Part shown: positions 6,755 through 13,348 of the stretch, piece after piece | Numbering within the stretch: position 1 is the first letter of the stretch | Layout of the letters: each line of letters opens with the position of its first letter | Source: Hyphomicrobiales bacterium | GTDB taxonomy: Bacteria > Pseudomonadota > Alphaproteobacteria > Rhizobiales > Beijerinckiaceae | Direction: 5' to 3' | Length of the DNA stretch: 13,348 nucleotides | Assembly: GCA_027489835.1 (NCBI GenBank) | Contig: JAIXZF010000041.1 | Span: forward strand, 1-13,348 | Notes under the pieces: model-generated | Seen by the model: only the letters and a program-made list of their open reading frames with translations | What the model was told of the DNA's origin: nothing | Database searches by the model: none | Position numbers and translations under genes: made by a program

Positions 6755-7993
6755 ATGTCTGACATCTCCCTGGGCCGCGGCATCCGCCAGAACCTGTTCT
6801 CCCTGCAGCAGTCGTCGGAGCTGATCGCGACCACGCAGAACCGCCTTGCCACCGGCAAGAAGGTCAACACCGCGATCGACAATCCGACCAACTTCTTCAC
6901 CGCCCAGTCGCTCAACAGCCGCGCCAAGGACCTCAACGGCCTGCTCGACGGCATCTCGAACTCGCTCAAGACGGTCGAAGCCGCCGACAACGGCATCCGC
7001 TCGATCACCAAGCTGGTCGAGAACGCCCAGTCGGTCGCCCGCCAGGCCCGCGCCCTCACCTCAGGCGGCACGACCCAGACCCTGACCGCCGGCGCCAACG
7101 CGGCGACCGGCGCCGCGGCGGGTGCGGCCAATGGCGGCCAGCTTTCGCTGAGCTTCACGCCGACCGGCGGCACGGCCTCGAACATCGACATCGCCATCGG
7201 CGGCGGCAAGACGCTCGACGAGTCGATCGCCGCCATCAACGACTCCTCCGCCAATCGCAGCGCGGCGGGCACCCGTCTGGTGACGGCCTCCAAGGATGGT
7301 TCGAAGCTGGTGCTGACCGCGACCAACGGTGTCGCGACCGTCAACGCCGGCGTCACCGCCCTCGCCACCGCCGGCCAGTCCGATGACGAGATCATCACGT
7401 CGCTGGGGCTGGGTTCGCCCGTCGCCGGCACGGCCAAGCTGGATGCCGTCGGCGAGCAGCGCCAGGCCCTCGCCAAGCAGTACAACGACATCCGCGAGCA
7501 GATCTCCAAGCTGGCGCAAGACTCGGGCTTCAACGGCGTGAACCTGCTCAACTCGGACCAGCTCTCGGTGGCGTTCAACGAGCGCACCGACGACAACAAG
7601 GCCCAGCTGACCATCAAGGGCACCGACTTCACGGCGGGCAAGGATGACGGCACCTCGGGCCTCAAGCTGAAGGCCATCGACGTCACCGGCGTCAACGGCT
7701 TCCAGAAGAACAGCGACCTGGACGACGTCGACACCCGTCTGAACGACGCGCTGGCGTCGCTGCGCTCGACGGCGAGCACCTTCGGCTCGCAACTCGCCAT
7801 CGTGCAGACCCGCAAGGACTTCACGAACGAGCTGGTCAACACGCTCAAATCCGGCGCCGACGGCCTCGTCCTCGCCAATGGCAACGAGGAAGCCGCCAAC
7901 CTGCTCACCCTGCAGACCCGGCAGCAGCTCTCCAGCCAGGCGCTCGCGCTCGCCTCGCAGCAGGAGCAGAGCGTGCTCAGGCTGCTCGGCTGA
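6755..7993 (+). CDS. Flagellin (flagellar filament subunit)
   Basis: 412 residues, exported and polymerised into the filament. The conserved N-terminal D0/D1 helices (about 1-105) include ATTQNRLATGKKVNTAIDNP followed by NFFTAQSLNSRA, a strong flagellin signature of alphaproteobacterial type. The centre (about 105-320) is a variable, Gly/Ala/Thr-rich surface region. The C-terminal D1/D0 helices (about 325-412) include the NEEAANLLTLQTRQQL segment and end in SVLRLLG rather than the common SVLRLF. The ATG has a good ribosome binding site, GAAAGG, 8 nt upstream. No flaF, flbT or other flagellar genes flank it, so its assembly partners must be elsewhere. The 5' leader is unusually structured. Codon use is GC-rich like its neighbours, with no sign of transfer. 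Confidence 0.95.
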   Translation: MSDISLGRGIRQNLFSLQQSSELIATTQNRLATGKKVNTAIDNPTNFFTAQSLNSRAKDLNGLLDGISNSLKTVEAADNGIRSITKLVENAQSVARQARALTSGGTTQTLTAGANAATGAAAGAANGGQLSLSFTPTGGTASNIDIAIGGGKTLDESIAAINDSSANRSAAGTRLVTASKDGSKLVLTATNGVATVNAGVTALATAGQSDDEIITSLGLGSPVAGTAKLDAVGEQRQALAKQYNDIREQISKLAQDSGFNGVNLLNSDQLSVAFNERTDDNKAQLTIKGTDFTAGKDDGTSGLKLKAIDVTGVNGFQKNSDLDDVDTRLNDALASLRSTASTFGSQLAIVQTRKDFTNELVNTLKSGADGLVLANGNEEAANLLTLQTRQQLSSQALALASQQEQSVLRLLG

Positions 7994-8028
7994 GGCCGGA
8001 CCCTTCGGCCGGACCTCGCAGGAGGTCC
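7994..8028 (+). terminator. Tandem hairpins right after the flagellin stop
   Basis: GGCCG (7994-7998) pairs with CGGCC (8006-8010), and immediately after, GGACCTC (8011-8017) pairs perfectly with GAGGTCC (8022-8028) around a GCAG loop. There is no T-tract, so these may stabilise the 3' end of an abundant mRNA or assist termination rather than act as a classical intrinsic terminator. Confidence 0.4.
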
Positions 8029-8059
8029 GCGCCTGCGTTCGAGGCGGGGCGGCCCATGC

Positions 8060-8083
8060 GGCGGCTCCGCCTTTTCGGCTTTC
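8060..8083 (+). terminator. Possible intrinsic terminator of the flagellin transcript
   Basis: GGCG (8060-8063) pairs with CGCC (8068-8071) around a 4-nt loop and is followed at once by TTTT (8072-8075) and a little later CTTTCT. The T-run lies on the plus-strand side, fitting termination after flagellin and before the opposing receiver gene. The stem is short, so this is tentative. A further weak hairpin, CGCCT/AGGCG, sits at 8030-8046. Confidence 0.35.
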
Positions 8084-8117
8084 TGGGGGGCGGCGGAAGG
8101 GCGCGATGCGGACCCGC

Positions 8118-8531
8118 TCAGACGGCAAGGTCGGTCTGGGTGCGTTCCATCAGCCAGTCGCAGCGCTGGTTGAGCATCTTCGGGGAGAAGGGCTTCTTCA
8201 GCACCATGTCGATGGCGTTGTTCGAGGCGTGCAGCACGCTCGAATGGGTGGGGTTCACCATCAGCGCCATCACCGGCATCTTGCGGCGGGCGAGCCTGGC
8301 GCGGCGCACGACGAGCTCCAGCAGCGCGCCGTCATTGGCCATCAGCACGTCCCAATCCGCGAGGAACAGGTCGAAGGGCTGGGCCAGCAGCAGGGACATC
8401 GCGTCGAGGCTGCTTTCGGCCTCATGCGTCTCGACCTGCCGGCGCGGGAACAGGTTCTGCCGCAGCACGCGGCGATAGAAGCTGTTCTTGTCGGCGATCA
8501 GCACGCGGATGGGCGTGGAACTGGGGGTCAC
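8118..8531 (-). CDS. Stand-alone response-regulator receiver protein with degenerate active site
   Basis: 137 residues, one receiver (CheY-like) domain with no output domain. The fold pattern is clear: VLIADKNSF (10-18), FDLFLADWDV with the putative phosphoacceptor Asp59, MPVMALMV (85-92), and VLKKPFSP with the conserved Lys113. The pocket is incomplete. Only one acidic residue (Asp14) remains where two are normal, because Lys15 replaces the second, and the switch Ser/Thr is Met91. Phosphorylation may therefore be lost or altered. The start is GTG at 8531 with AAGG about 8 nt upstream; an ATG further up is out of frame. It converges with flagellin and diverges from the che operon, so a role in motility or chemotaxis is likely, but the partner is unknown. 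Confidence 0.8.
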   Translation of the reverse strand: MTPSSTPIRVLIADKNSFYRRVLRQNLFPRRQVETHEAESSLDAMSLLLAQPFDLFLADWDVLMANDGALLELVVRRARLARRKMPVMALMVNPTHSSVLHASNNAIDMVLKKPFSPKMLNQRCDWLMERTQTDLAV

Positions 8532-8743
8532 GGCAGCACCTTGGAAACACCATATGCTACCGGGAGTTGTATAATTCTCCGTTTACCGGAACCTGTGATC
8601 CCTGCCGATCAGCAGCCGATGTCTCGCTGATGACGCAATATTACAAGTGCTGACAGTGACTTGGCGTTGCAGTAAACTCTCCGCCTCGTAAGACATCAGC
8701 AACCTATGGTTGTTATGTTGGCCTCCTGAACGAGGACGCCAGC
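8532..8743. promoter_or_regulatory. Divergent intergenic region between the receiver gene and the che operon
   Basis: A 212-nt AT-richer region that must hold promoters for both directions. I could not assign a convincing core promoter. Near the che side is the perfect hairpin CAACC-TAT-GGTTG (8700-8712), extendable by a G-T and an A-T pair. The STAS gene has a strong ribosome binding site, GAGGA (8732-8736), 7 nt before its ATG; TCCT (8724-8727) could pair with AGGA (8733-8736) and weakly mask it. On the receiver side GGAG (8563-8566) and CTCC (8577-8580) flank a TATAAT at 8570-8575. Confidence 0.4.
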
Positions 8744-9025
8744 ATGCCGATCATCCTGCCCGAAAAGCCGCAGATGCGTGACGCGGCCGCCTTCCGCGCC
8801 GCAGCTCTCGAGGCCATCGAGGCCGGGCGGCTGACGATCGACGGATCGGCGGTGACGAGCCTTCCGCTGTGCTGGGTGCAGCTGCTCGCATCGGCCGCGC
8901 GCTCAGCCGCGGCGCGGGGCTCGCCGGTCGTGGCGCTCAACCCCTCCTTCGCCTTCCTGTTCTGCTTCGAGGCCATCGGGATCGATGCCGAGGCGGAGCT
9001 TTTCCAGCTGGAGTATGCGGCATGA
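8744..9025 (+). CDS. STAS-domain chemotaxis protein, CheS-like
   Basis: 93 residues forming a single STAS domain (anti-sigma-factor-antagonist fold). The core LTIDGSAVTSLPLCWVQLL (30-48) carries the DxSxV motif with Ser35, the position phosphorylated in classical anti-sigma antagonists; later ALNPSFAFLFCFEAIGID resembles the family's C-terminal helix. Gene order STAS protein, cheY, cheA, cheW matches the Sinorhizobium meliloti che operon, where the similarly sized CheS binds CheA and speeds dephosphorylation of CheY1. A CheS role is inferred from size and position; sequence identity to CheS could not be checked. Translation is coupled to cheY through an ATGA overlap. Start chosen by a strong GAGGA ribosome binding site. 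Confidence 0.78.
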   Translation: MPIILPEKPQMRDAAAFRAAALEAIEAGRLTIDGSAVTSLPLCWVQLLASAARSAAARGSPVVALNPSFAFLFCFEAIGIDAEAELFQLEYAA

Positions 9026-9381
9026 AGATCCTCGCCATCGATGACACCGCCACCCTCAGGCAGCTTCTCTGCCACTGCCTGCGCGATGCGGGCCACGAGG
9101 TCTACGAGGCCGAGAACGGCTCCGAGGGCATGGCCAAGTTCGAGGCGCACCGCCCCGCCCTGGTCATCACGGACCTCAACATGCCGATCATGGACGGCAT
9201 CGAGTTCACCCGCGCCTGCCGCGAGCATCCGGACGGCCAGGACACGCCGATCGTCATCCTGACCACCGAGACCGCGCCGGACCTCAAATCGGAGGGACGG
9301 CGCGCCGGGGCGACCGCGTGGATGGTGAAGCCGTTCATGCCCGAGACCCTGCTCTCCCTCGTCTCGCAGCTCGACCGGTAG
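9022..9381 (+). CDS. cheY: CheY-type chemotaxis response regulator
   Basis: 119 residues, a single receiver domain with a complete active site: acidic pair Asp7/Asp8, phosphoacceptor Asp51 in ITDLNMPIMDG, switch Thr81 or Thr82 in VILTTE, and Lys103 in MVKPF. It should take phosphate from CheA and either bind the flagellar motor or act as a phosphate sink. Being the first cheY in the cluster, next to a CheS-like gene, it resembles CheY1 of Sinorhizobium, which is a sink rather than the motor-binding form; this is inference. The ATG at 9022 overlaps the STAS stop (ATGA). A longer in-frame reading from 8869 is open, but it would run through the STAS gene and has no domain support. cheA follows after 7 nt. 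Confidence 0.95.
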   Translation: MKILAIDDTATLRQLLCHCLRDAGHEVYEAENGSEGMAKFEAHRPALVITDLNMPIMDGIEFTRACREHPDGQDTPIVILTTETAPDLKSEGRRAGATAWMVKPFMPETLLSLVSQLDR

Positions 9382-9388
9382 GCCGACC

Positions 9389-11500
9389 ATGGACCCTATG
9401 GCGCTGCTCCGGCAGTCCTTCCTCGAGGAATGTGACGAGCTGCTTTCCGCGCTGGAAAGCTGCCTCCATGCCATGGAGGAGGGCGCGGGCGATCCTGACA
9501 CGGTCAACGCCGCCTTCCGCGCGATCCACTCCATCAAGGGCGGCGCGGGCGCTTTCGGCTTCACCGAGCTCGTGCCCTACGCGCATCATCTCGAGGCGGC
9601 GCTCGACCTGCTGCGCTCGGGCCGCATGCGGGCGACCGACGCCCCGGTGCCGCTGTTCCTGCGCACGGCCGACGCGCTCGGCGCCTGCGTCGCAGCCGCA
9701 CGCGCCGAGGAGGCCGCGCCGGCCTTCCCGGATATCATAGCAGGGCTGCGCGTTCTCGCCGGCGGCGGAGGCGCGGCCGACCAGGCCGGCCCGGAGCCCG
9801 AGACGCCGCCTGTCGGCGCCCATGGACACCGCATCGTCCTGACCCCGCGCGCCGACCTGTTCCGCCGCCTCGTCGAGCCGCCGCAGATGCTCCAGCCGCT
9901 GGAGGCCTTCGGCGAGCCGCGCCTTCGCTGCGATCTGTCGGGCGTGCCGGCACTCGATGCCCTTGATCCGGCGCTGTGTCATCTGCGCTTCGAGATCGAA
10001 CTCGAGACCGCAGCCCTGCGGGAGCAGATCGAGGATGTGCTCGAGCGCTGCTTCGACGGGGACGAGATCGCCATCCTGCCGCTCGGCGCCCCGACGACGG
10101 CCCAGGCCGGCTCCGCGCCTCCGGCGCCGCCCGGGCCCGCGGCCCCGCCATCAGCCGACCTGTCGGCTTCAGCCCAGCCCGCGGCCGCGTTCGGCCACGG
10201 CGGGAGCCATCCATCCGCCGCGCCTGAGCCTCACCCCAGGAGCCGGCTGGCGCCGACGCGCACGATCCGCGTCGATCTCGACCGCGTCGACCGGCTGATG
10301 AACCTGGTCGGCGAGATCGTCATCACCCAGTCGATGCTGATCGACCGCAGCCGCAACCTGCCTTCGCCGCACGGGCTCCAGCTCACCGAAGGCATCGAGG
10401 CGCTGACACGCCAGACGCGCGAGCTCCAGGAGCAGGTGATGTCGGTACGCGCGCAGCCGGTGAAGACCGTCTTCCAGCGCATGCCGCGCACCGTGCGCGA
10501 CCTCGCCAACACGCTCGGCAAGGAAGCGCGCCTCGCCATGCGCGGCGAGGACACCGAGGTCGACAAGACGATCATCGAGGAACTGGCCGATCCGCTCACC
10601 CATATGATCCGCAACGCGCTCGACCATGGCGTCGAGCGCCCCGACGAGCGGCTAGCCGCCGGCAAGCCTGCCGAGGGGCTGATCACACTCGCGGCCGAGC
10701 AGCGCGGCGGGCGCATCGTCATCACCGTCTCGGATGACGGGCGCGGGCTCAACCGCGAGAAGCTCTTCGCCAAGGCGGTGAGCCGCGGCGTGATGGCCGC
10801 CGACGCCAAGCCCAGCCCGGCGGAGATCGACATGCTGATCTTCCATGCGGGCCTGTCCACGGCCGAGGCGGTCACGGACGTGTCGGGCCGCGGCGTCGGC
10901 ATGGATGTGGTCAAGCAGAATGTCGAGGCCCTGGGCGGGCGCATCGCCGTCGAGTCCGAGCCCGGCCGGGGCTGCAGCTTCGCCCTGTCGCTGCCGCTGA
11001 CGCTCGCCGTCGCCGACGGCATGGTCGTGCGGATCGGCGAGGAGCGGATGATCCTGCCGATCGGCAGCATCATGGAGACGCTGCAGATCGGCAATTGCAG
11101 TCCCGCCATCCTGCCCGGCGGCGGGGAGATCGTCCGCCTGCGCGGGGAGATCGCGCCGCTGCTGCGCCTGCGGGAGCTGCTGGGCCTCGGCGCGCCCCGG
11201 GCGGGCGGCGGACCCGAAAGCATCGTGATCAGCGCCGAGACCGACCGCGGGGAGGTGATCGGGATCGCCGTGGACGAGATCCTCGGCCAGCAACAGGTGG
11301 TGGTGAAGAGCCTCGAGGCCTCGTTCGGACCGGTTCCGGGCGCATCCGCCGCCACGATCCTGGGCGACGGCATGGTCGCACTCATCCTCGACGTCGACGC
11401 GCTTCCCGCGCTGGCCCAGGCCCGCGCCCGGGCGCGGGGCTCCAGCCCCGCCGCGAGCCGTGCCTTCACAATCAACCGACCGATCCAGTCCGCAGCCTGA
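9389..11500 (+). CDS. cheA: Chemotaxis histidine kinase CheA
   Basis: 703 residues, cytoplasmic kinase of the receptor array. Domains in order: P1 (Hpt) about 1-110 with phosphorylated His47 in AIHSIKGGAGAFGF; a P2-like domain about 147-233 (HRIVLTPRADLF...DEIAILPLG), probably for receiver binding; a Pro/Ala/Ser-rich linker about 234-288; P3 dimerisation about 290-355 (RVDRLMNLVGEIVITQS); P4 ATPase with N box His405/Asn409/Asp412, G1 box SDDGRG (448-453) and G2 box GRGVGMD (500-506); and P5 (CheW-like) about 535-675. All catalytic motifs look intact. It takes phosphate from ATP onto His47 and passes it to CheY. The gene lies 7 nt after cheY and 12 nt before cheW, in one operon. Confidence 0.96.
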   Translation: MDPMALLRQSFLEECDELLSALESCLHAMEEGAGDPDTVNAAFRAIHSIKGGAGAFGFTELVPYAHHLEAALDLLRSGRMRATDAPVPLFLRTADALGACVAAARAEEAAPAFPDIIAGLRVLAGGGGAADQAGPEPETPPVGAHGHRIVLTPRADLFRRLVEPPQMLQPLEAFGEPRLRCDLSGVPALDALDPALCHLRFEIELETAALREQIEDVLERCFDGDEIAILPLGAPTTAQAGSAPPAPPGPAAPPSADLSASAQPAAAFGHGGSHPSAAPEPHPRSRLAPTRTIRVDLDRVDRLMNLVGEIVITQSMLIDRSRNLPSPHGLQLTEGIEALTRQTRELQEQVMSVRAQPVKTVFQRMPRTVRDLANTLGKEARLAMRGEDTEVDKTIIEELADPLTHMIRNALDHGVERPDERLAAGKPAEGLITLAAEQRGGRIVITVSDDGRGLNREKLFAKAVSRGVMAADAKPSPAEIDMLIFHAGLSTAEAVTDVSGRGVGMDVVKQNVEALGGRIAVESEPGRGCSFALSLPLTLAVADGMVVRIGEERMILPIGSIMETLQIGNCSPAILPGGGEIVRLRGEIAPLLRLRELLGLGAPRAGGGPESIVISAETDRGEVIGIAVDEILGQQQVVVKSLEASFGPVPGASAATILGDGMVALILDVDALPALAQARARARGSSPAASRAFTINRPIQSAA

Positions 11501-11512
11501 CGGGAGCCTTCC

Positions 11513-12010
11513 ATGAACGATGACAAGAACCAGGCGAATACCCGCTCGAACGCCACGATGCGCAAGATCGTCACCTTCCGCGTCGACGAGCGCACCTTCG
11601 GCATCGACGTGGCGGACGTCCGCGAGATCAAGGGCTGGCATTCGACCACGCCCCTGCCGCATGCGCCCGAGCATGTGCGCGGCGTCATCAACCTCAGGGG
11701 CATGATCCTCGCGGTCTACGATCTCAGGGCCCGGATCGGGCTCGGCACCACCGCCGCCACCGCCGCGCACGTCATCCTCGTGGTCGACGTCAAGGACCGG
11801 GTCGCGGGCCTTCTGGTCGACGCGGTCTCCGACATCATCGACATCCCGGCCTCGGCCGTGCGCAGCCCGCCTGACGTGGCGGCGACCGAACAGCTGCTTG
11901 CCGGGGTCGCCATCGTCGGGGACGAGGTCGTGTCGCTGCTCGCGCTCGACCGGGCCATCGACGCCGGCCTCGGCTCATCCCTGTCCCCCTCAACCCTCGA
12001 AGCGGCCTGA
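11513..12010 (+). CDS. cheW: Chemotaxis coupling protein CheW
   Basis: 165 residues. After a polar 16-residue N-terminus, the CheW SH3-like double-barrel domain runs from about 17 to 150: RKIVTFRVDERTFGIDVADVREI, then APEHVRGVINLRGMILAVYDLR, the classical segment with the conserved GxINLRG, then VAGLLVDAVSDIIDI. It links chemoreceptors to the P5 domain of CheA. The ATG at 11513 has GGGAG about 8 nt upstream. A Met at residue 16 could be an alternative start but lacks a comparable site. The gene sits between cheA (12 nt) and a receptor gene (29 nt), consistent with a dedicated receptor-CheW-CheA unit. Confidence 0.95.
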   Translation: MNDDKNQANTRSNATMRKIVTFRVDERTFGIDVADVREIKGWHSTTPLPHAPEHVRGVINLRGMILAVYDLRARIGLGTTAATAAHVILVVDVKDRVAGLLVDAVSDIIDIPASAVRSPPDVAATEQLLAGVAIVGDEVVSLLALDRAIDAGLGSSLSPSTLEAA

Positions 12011-12039
12011 ACGCCGTCCCCGTCCCCCGGAGTACGATC

Positions 12040-13348
12040 ATGCGTCCGACCTTGCCTTCCAGCCTGTCCAGGCTGTCCGTCCGCCTGCCTCTCTTCGCCG
12101 GCATCGGCGCCCTCGTCTCGATGATGGGGGTCGCCGGCATTGCCCTCTCCATTTCGACCGAAACACTCGACGAGAGCACGAAGTCCTCGTTCAGCACGCT
12201 GGCGGCGTACCGCGCCGGCGTGGCGACCCGGCATTTCCAGATGCGCTTCGGCGAGATCGACGTTATTGCCGAACAGCCTGCGGTGCTGTCGACCTTCCAG
12301 GCCTTCGACACGGCCTTCACGCAGATGCAACCGCGTGACGCGGCGGATGTCGTCAGGGGCTACACTTCCGAAAACCCGCGCAAGGATGCGCGCGCGACCT
12401 ATGAAGGCGAGATGGATCGCAGCGCCTATGGCGTGGTGCACCGCGAGCGGCACGCCACGATGCGCAAGATCAAGGAGCAGCTCGGCTTCTACGACGCGTT
12501 GCTGATCAGGCTGGACGGACGCATCGTCTACTCGGTGGAGAAGGAGGCCGATTTCGGAGCCAGCCTCAGCGCGCCGCCGCTCATGGACAGCTCGCTGGCC
12601 AAGGCCTTCCGAGAGGCCGTGCGCCTCGCGCCGGAACGGCGGGTCGCGCTGTCCGACTTCGAGGCTTACGCGCCGAGCGCCGGGGAGCCGGCTGCCTTCT
12701 ATGCCCGCGTCTTCCATGACGCCGAAGGCAAGCCGGTCGGCGTGCTCGCCTTCCAGAAATCCGTGACCAAGCTCAGCGCATCGTTGCAGCTCAAGGGGGA
12801 GGAGTATCTCGACGTCTTCATGTACGGTCCGGACGGCAAGCTGCGCACGCAGATCGCCGCGCACCGCGCCAGCACGGTGCTGTCGCGCCAGGTCTCGGGC
12901 CCCATCTTTGCGGCGGGCCTGTCCGGCAAGGCGGCGGTCGGCGAGGCGGTCGATGCCGATGGCGTCGCGTCGATGGTCGCCGTGGCGCCTGCCACCGTTC
13001 CTGGCCAGCAATGGACCGTCGCCGTCAGCCGGCCCCTCTCCGAGGTGCGCGAGCCCATCAGGCGCATGGCGTTGATGATCCTCGGGGCGACATGCGCTCT
13101 GCTGTTTCTCGCGGTGCTGATCGCAGCGCTTTACGCGCGGCGCGTCACACGGCCCATCGGCCAGCTGAGCGGCGCCGTGGATAGCCTCGCCCGGGGCGAA
13201 AATGCCGACATTCCGGGGCAGACGCGCAAGGACGAGATCGGCGAACTCTCCCGCGCGCTGCAGATCGTCCATTCGACGGGCATGGACGCCAAGCGCATCC
13301 GCCGCTCGCTCGACAAGGCCAAGGTGAACCTGCTCGTGGCCGACAGCG
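12040..13348 (+). CDS. Methyl-accepting chemotaxis protein, N-terminal part (3' end outside window)
   Basis: The frame is open to the right edge; 436 residues are visible. TM1 is about 16-38 (LPLFAGIGALVSMMGVAGIA). A large extracytoplasmic sensor spans about 39-342, with a Cache-like look (GFYDALLIRLDGRIVYSVEKE, later GKPVGVLAFQ). TM2 is about 343-366. A HAMP domain follows, about 367-415 (RRVTRPIGQLSGAV, then DEIGELSRAL). At the very end SLDKAKVNLLVADS matches the entry of the PAS domain found after HAMP in many alphaproteobacterial receptors; the signalling domain is not in view. The ATG has GGAG (12029-12032) 7 nt upstream. Position after cheW supports a chemoreceptor; a HAMP-PAS sensor kinase or cyclase is the alternative. 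The ligand is unknown. Confidence 0.82.
   Translation, partial: MRPTLPSSLSRLSVRLPLFAGIGALVSMMGVAGIALSISTETLDESTKSSFSTLAAYRAGVATRHFQMRFGEIDVIAEQPAVLSTFQAFDTAFTQMQPRDAADVVRGYTSENPRKDARATYEGEMDRSAYGVVHRERHATMRKIKEQLGFYDALLIRLDGRIVYSVEKEADFGASLSAPPLMDSSLAKAFREAVRLAPERRVALSDFEAYAPSAGEPAAFYARVFHDAEGKPVGVLAFQKSVTKLSASLQLKGEEYLDVFMYGPDGKLRTQIAAHRASTVLSRQVSGPIFAAGLSGKAAVGEAVDADGVASMVAVAPATVPGQQWTVAVSRPLSEVREPIRRMALMILGATCALLFLAVLIAALYARRVTRPIGQLSGAVDSLARGENADIPGQTRKDEIGELSRALQIVHSTGMDAKRIRRSLDKAKVNLLVADS

Noticed and set aside
6694..7908. 404-codon minus-strand frame opposite flagellin.
   Set aside because: Ser/Leu/Val-rich mirror frame without domains; flagellin on the plus strand is unambiguous.
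8570..8575. Perfect TATAAT on the plus strand upstream of the che operon.
   Set aside because: No -35-like hexamer at a usable distance, and it lies about 170 nt before the first gene; not called as a promoter.
8706..8729. 7-codon ATG frame just before the STAS gene, a possible leader peptide.
   Set aside because: No ribosome binding site and no distinctive codons; easily chance.
8869..9381. 170-codon frame extending cheY upstream.
   Set aside because: The extension overlaps the STAS gene out of frame; the receiver domain starts at the ATG at 9022, which overlaps the STAS stop.
11716..13272. 518-codon minus-strand frame opposite cheW and the receptor gene.
   Set aside because: Spans two real genes on the other strand and reads as Arg/Gly/His-rich shadow sequence.

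Overview
The window looks like chromosome of a high-GC alphaproteobacterium, most likely of the order Hyphomicrobiales (Rhizobiales). The grounds are the strong G/C third-position bias, the alphaproteobacterial style of the flagellin, and a che operon that opens STAS protein-cheY-cheA-cheW, as the Sinorhizobium che operon does after its first gene. The order is inference; no genus can be named from the sequence alone. I see no rRNA, tRNA, insertion sequence, CRISPR array or phage gene.

Layout. (1) 1-1583, plus strand: the 3' part of a periplasmic 5'-nucleotidase gene, overlapped by 4 nt by a family-1 uracil-DNA glycosylase gene (ung) with a TTG start. (2) 1612-6485, minus strand: a compact three-gene efflux operon transcribed tetR, membrane-fusion lipoprotein, RND permease (gaps of 12 and 8 nt). 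It has no outer-membrane factor, so the pump probably borrows a TolC-type channel. Its AT-rich promoter region carries tandem TGACT repeats that may be the repressor's operator. (3) 6489-6754: a 266-nt divergent intergenic region. Its flagellin side has two 21-bp imperfect direct repeats and a strong stem-loop just before the flagellin ribosome binding site. (4) 6755-7993, plus strand: a flagellin gene followed by several hairpins. (5) 8118-8531, minus strand: a small stand-alone receiver protein with a degenerate phosphorylation pocket. (6) 8744-13348, plus strand: a chemotaxis operon of STAS protein (CheS-like), cheY, cheA, cheW and a chemoreceptor (Cache-like sensor, HAMP, start of a PAS) cut by the window edge.

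How the genes work together. Regions 3-6 form a motility block: the receptor signals through CheW to CheA, which phosphorylates CheY to control the flagellar motor. The STAS protein may speed signal decay, as CheS does in Sinorhizobium, and the flagellin builds the filament. The degenerate receiver sits between flagellin and che genes and is probably a phosphorylation-independent or binding-only regulator. No cheR, cheB or other flagellar genes are in view.

I do not see a clearly undescribed system. The most interesting signals are the structured flagellin leader that touches the Shine-Dalgarno, the twin repeats above it, and the degenerate receiver.
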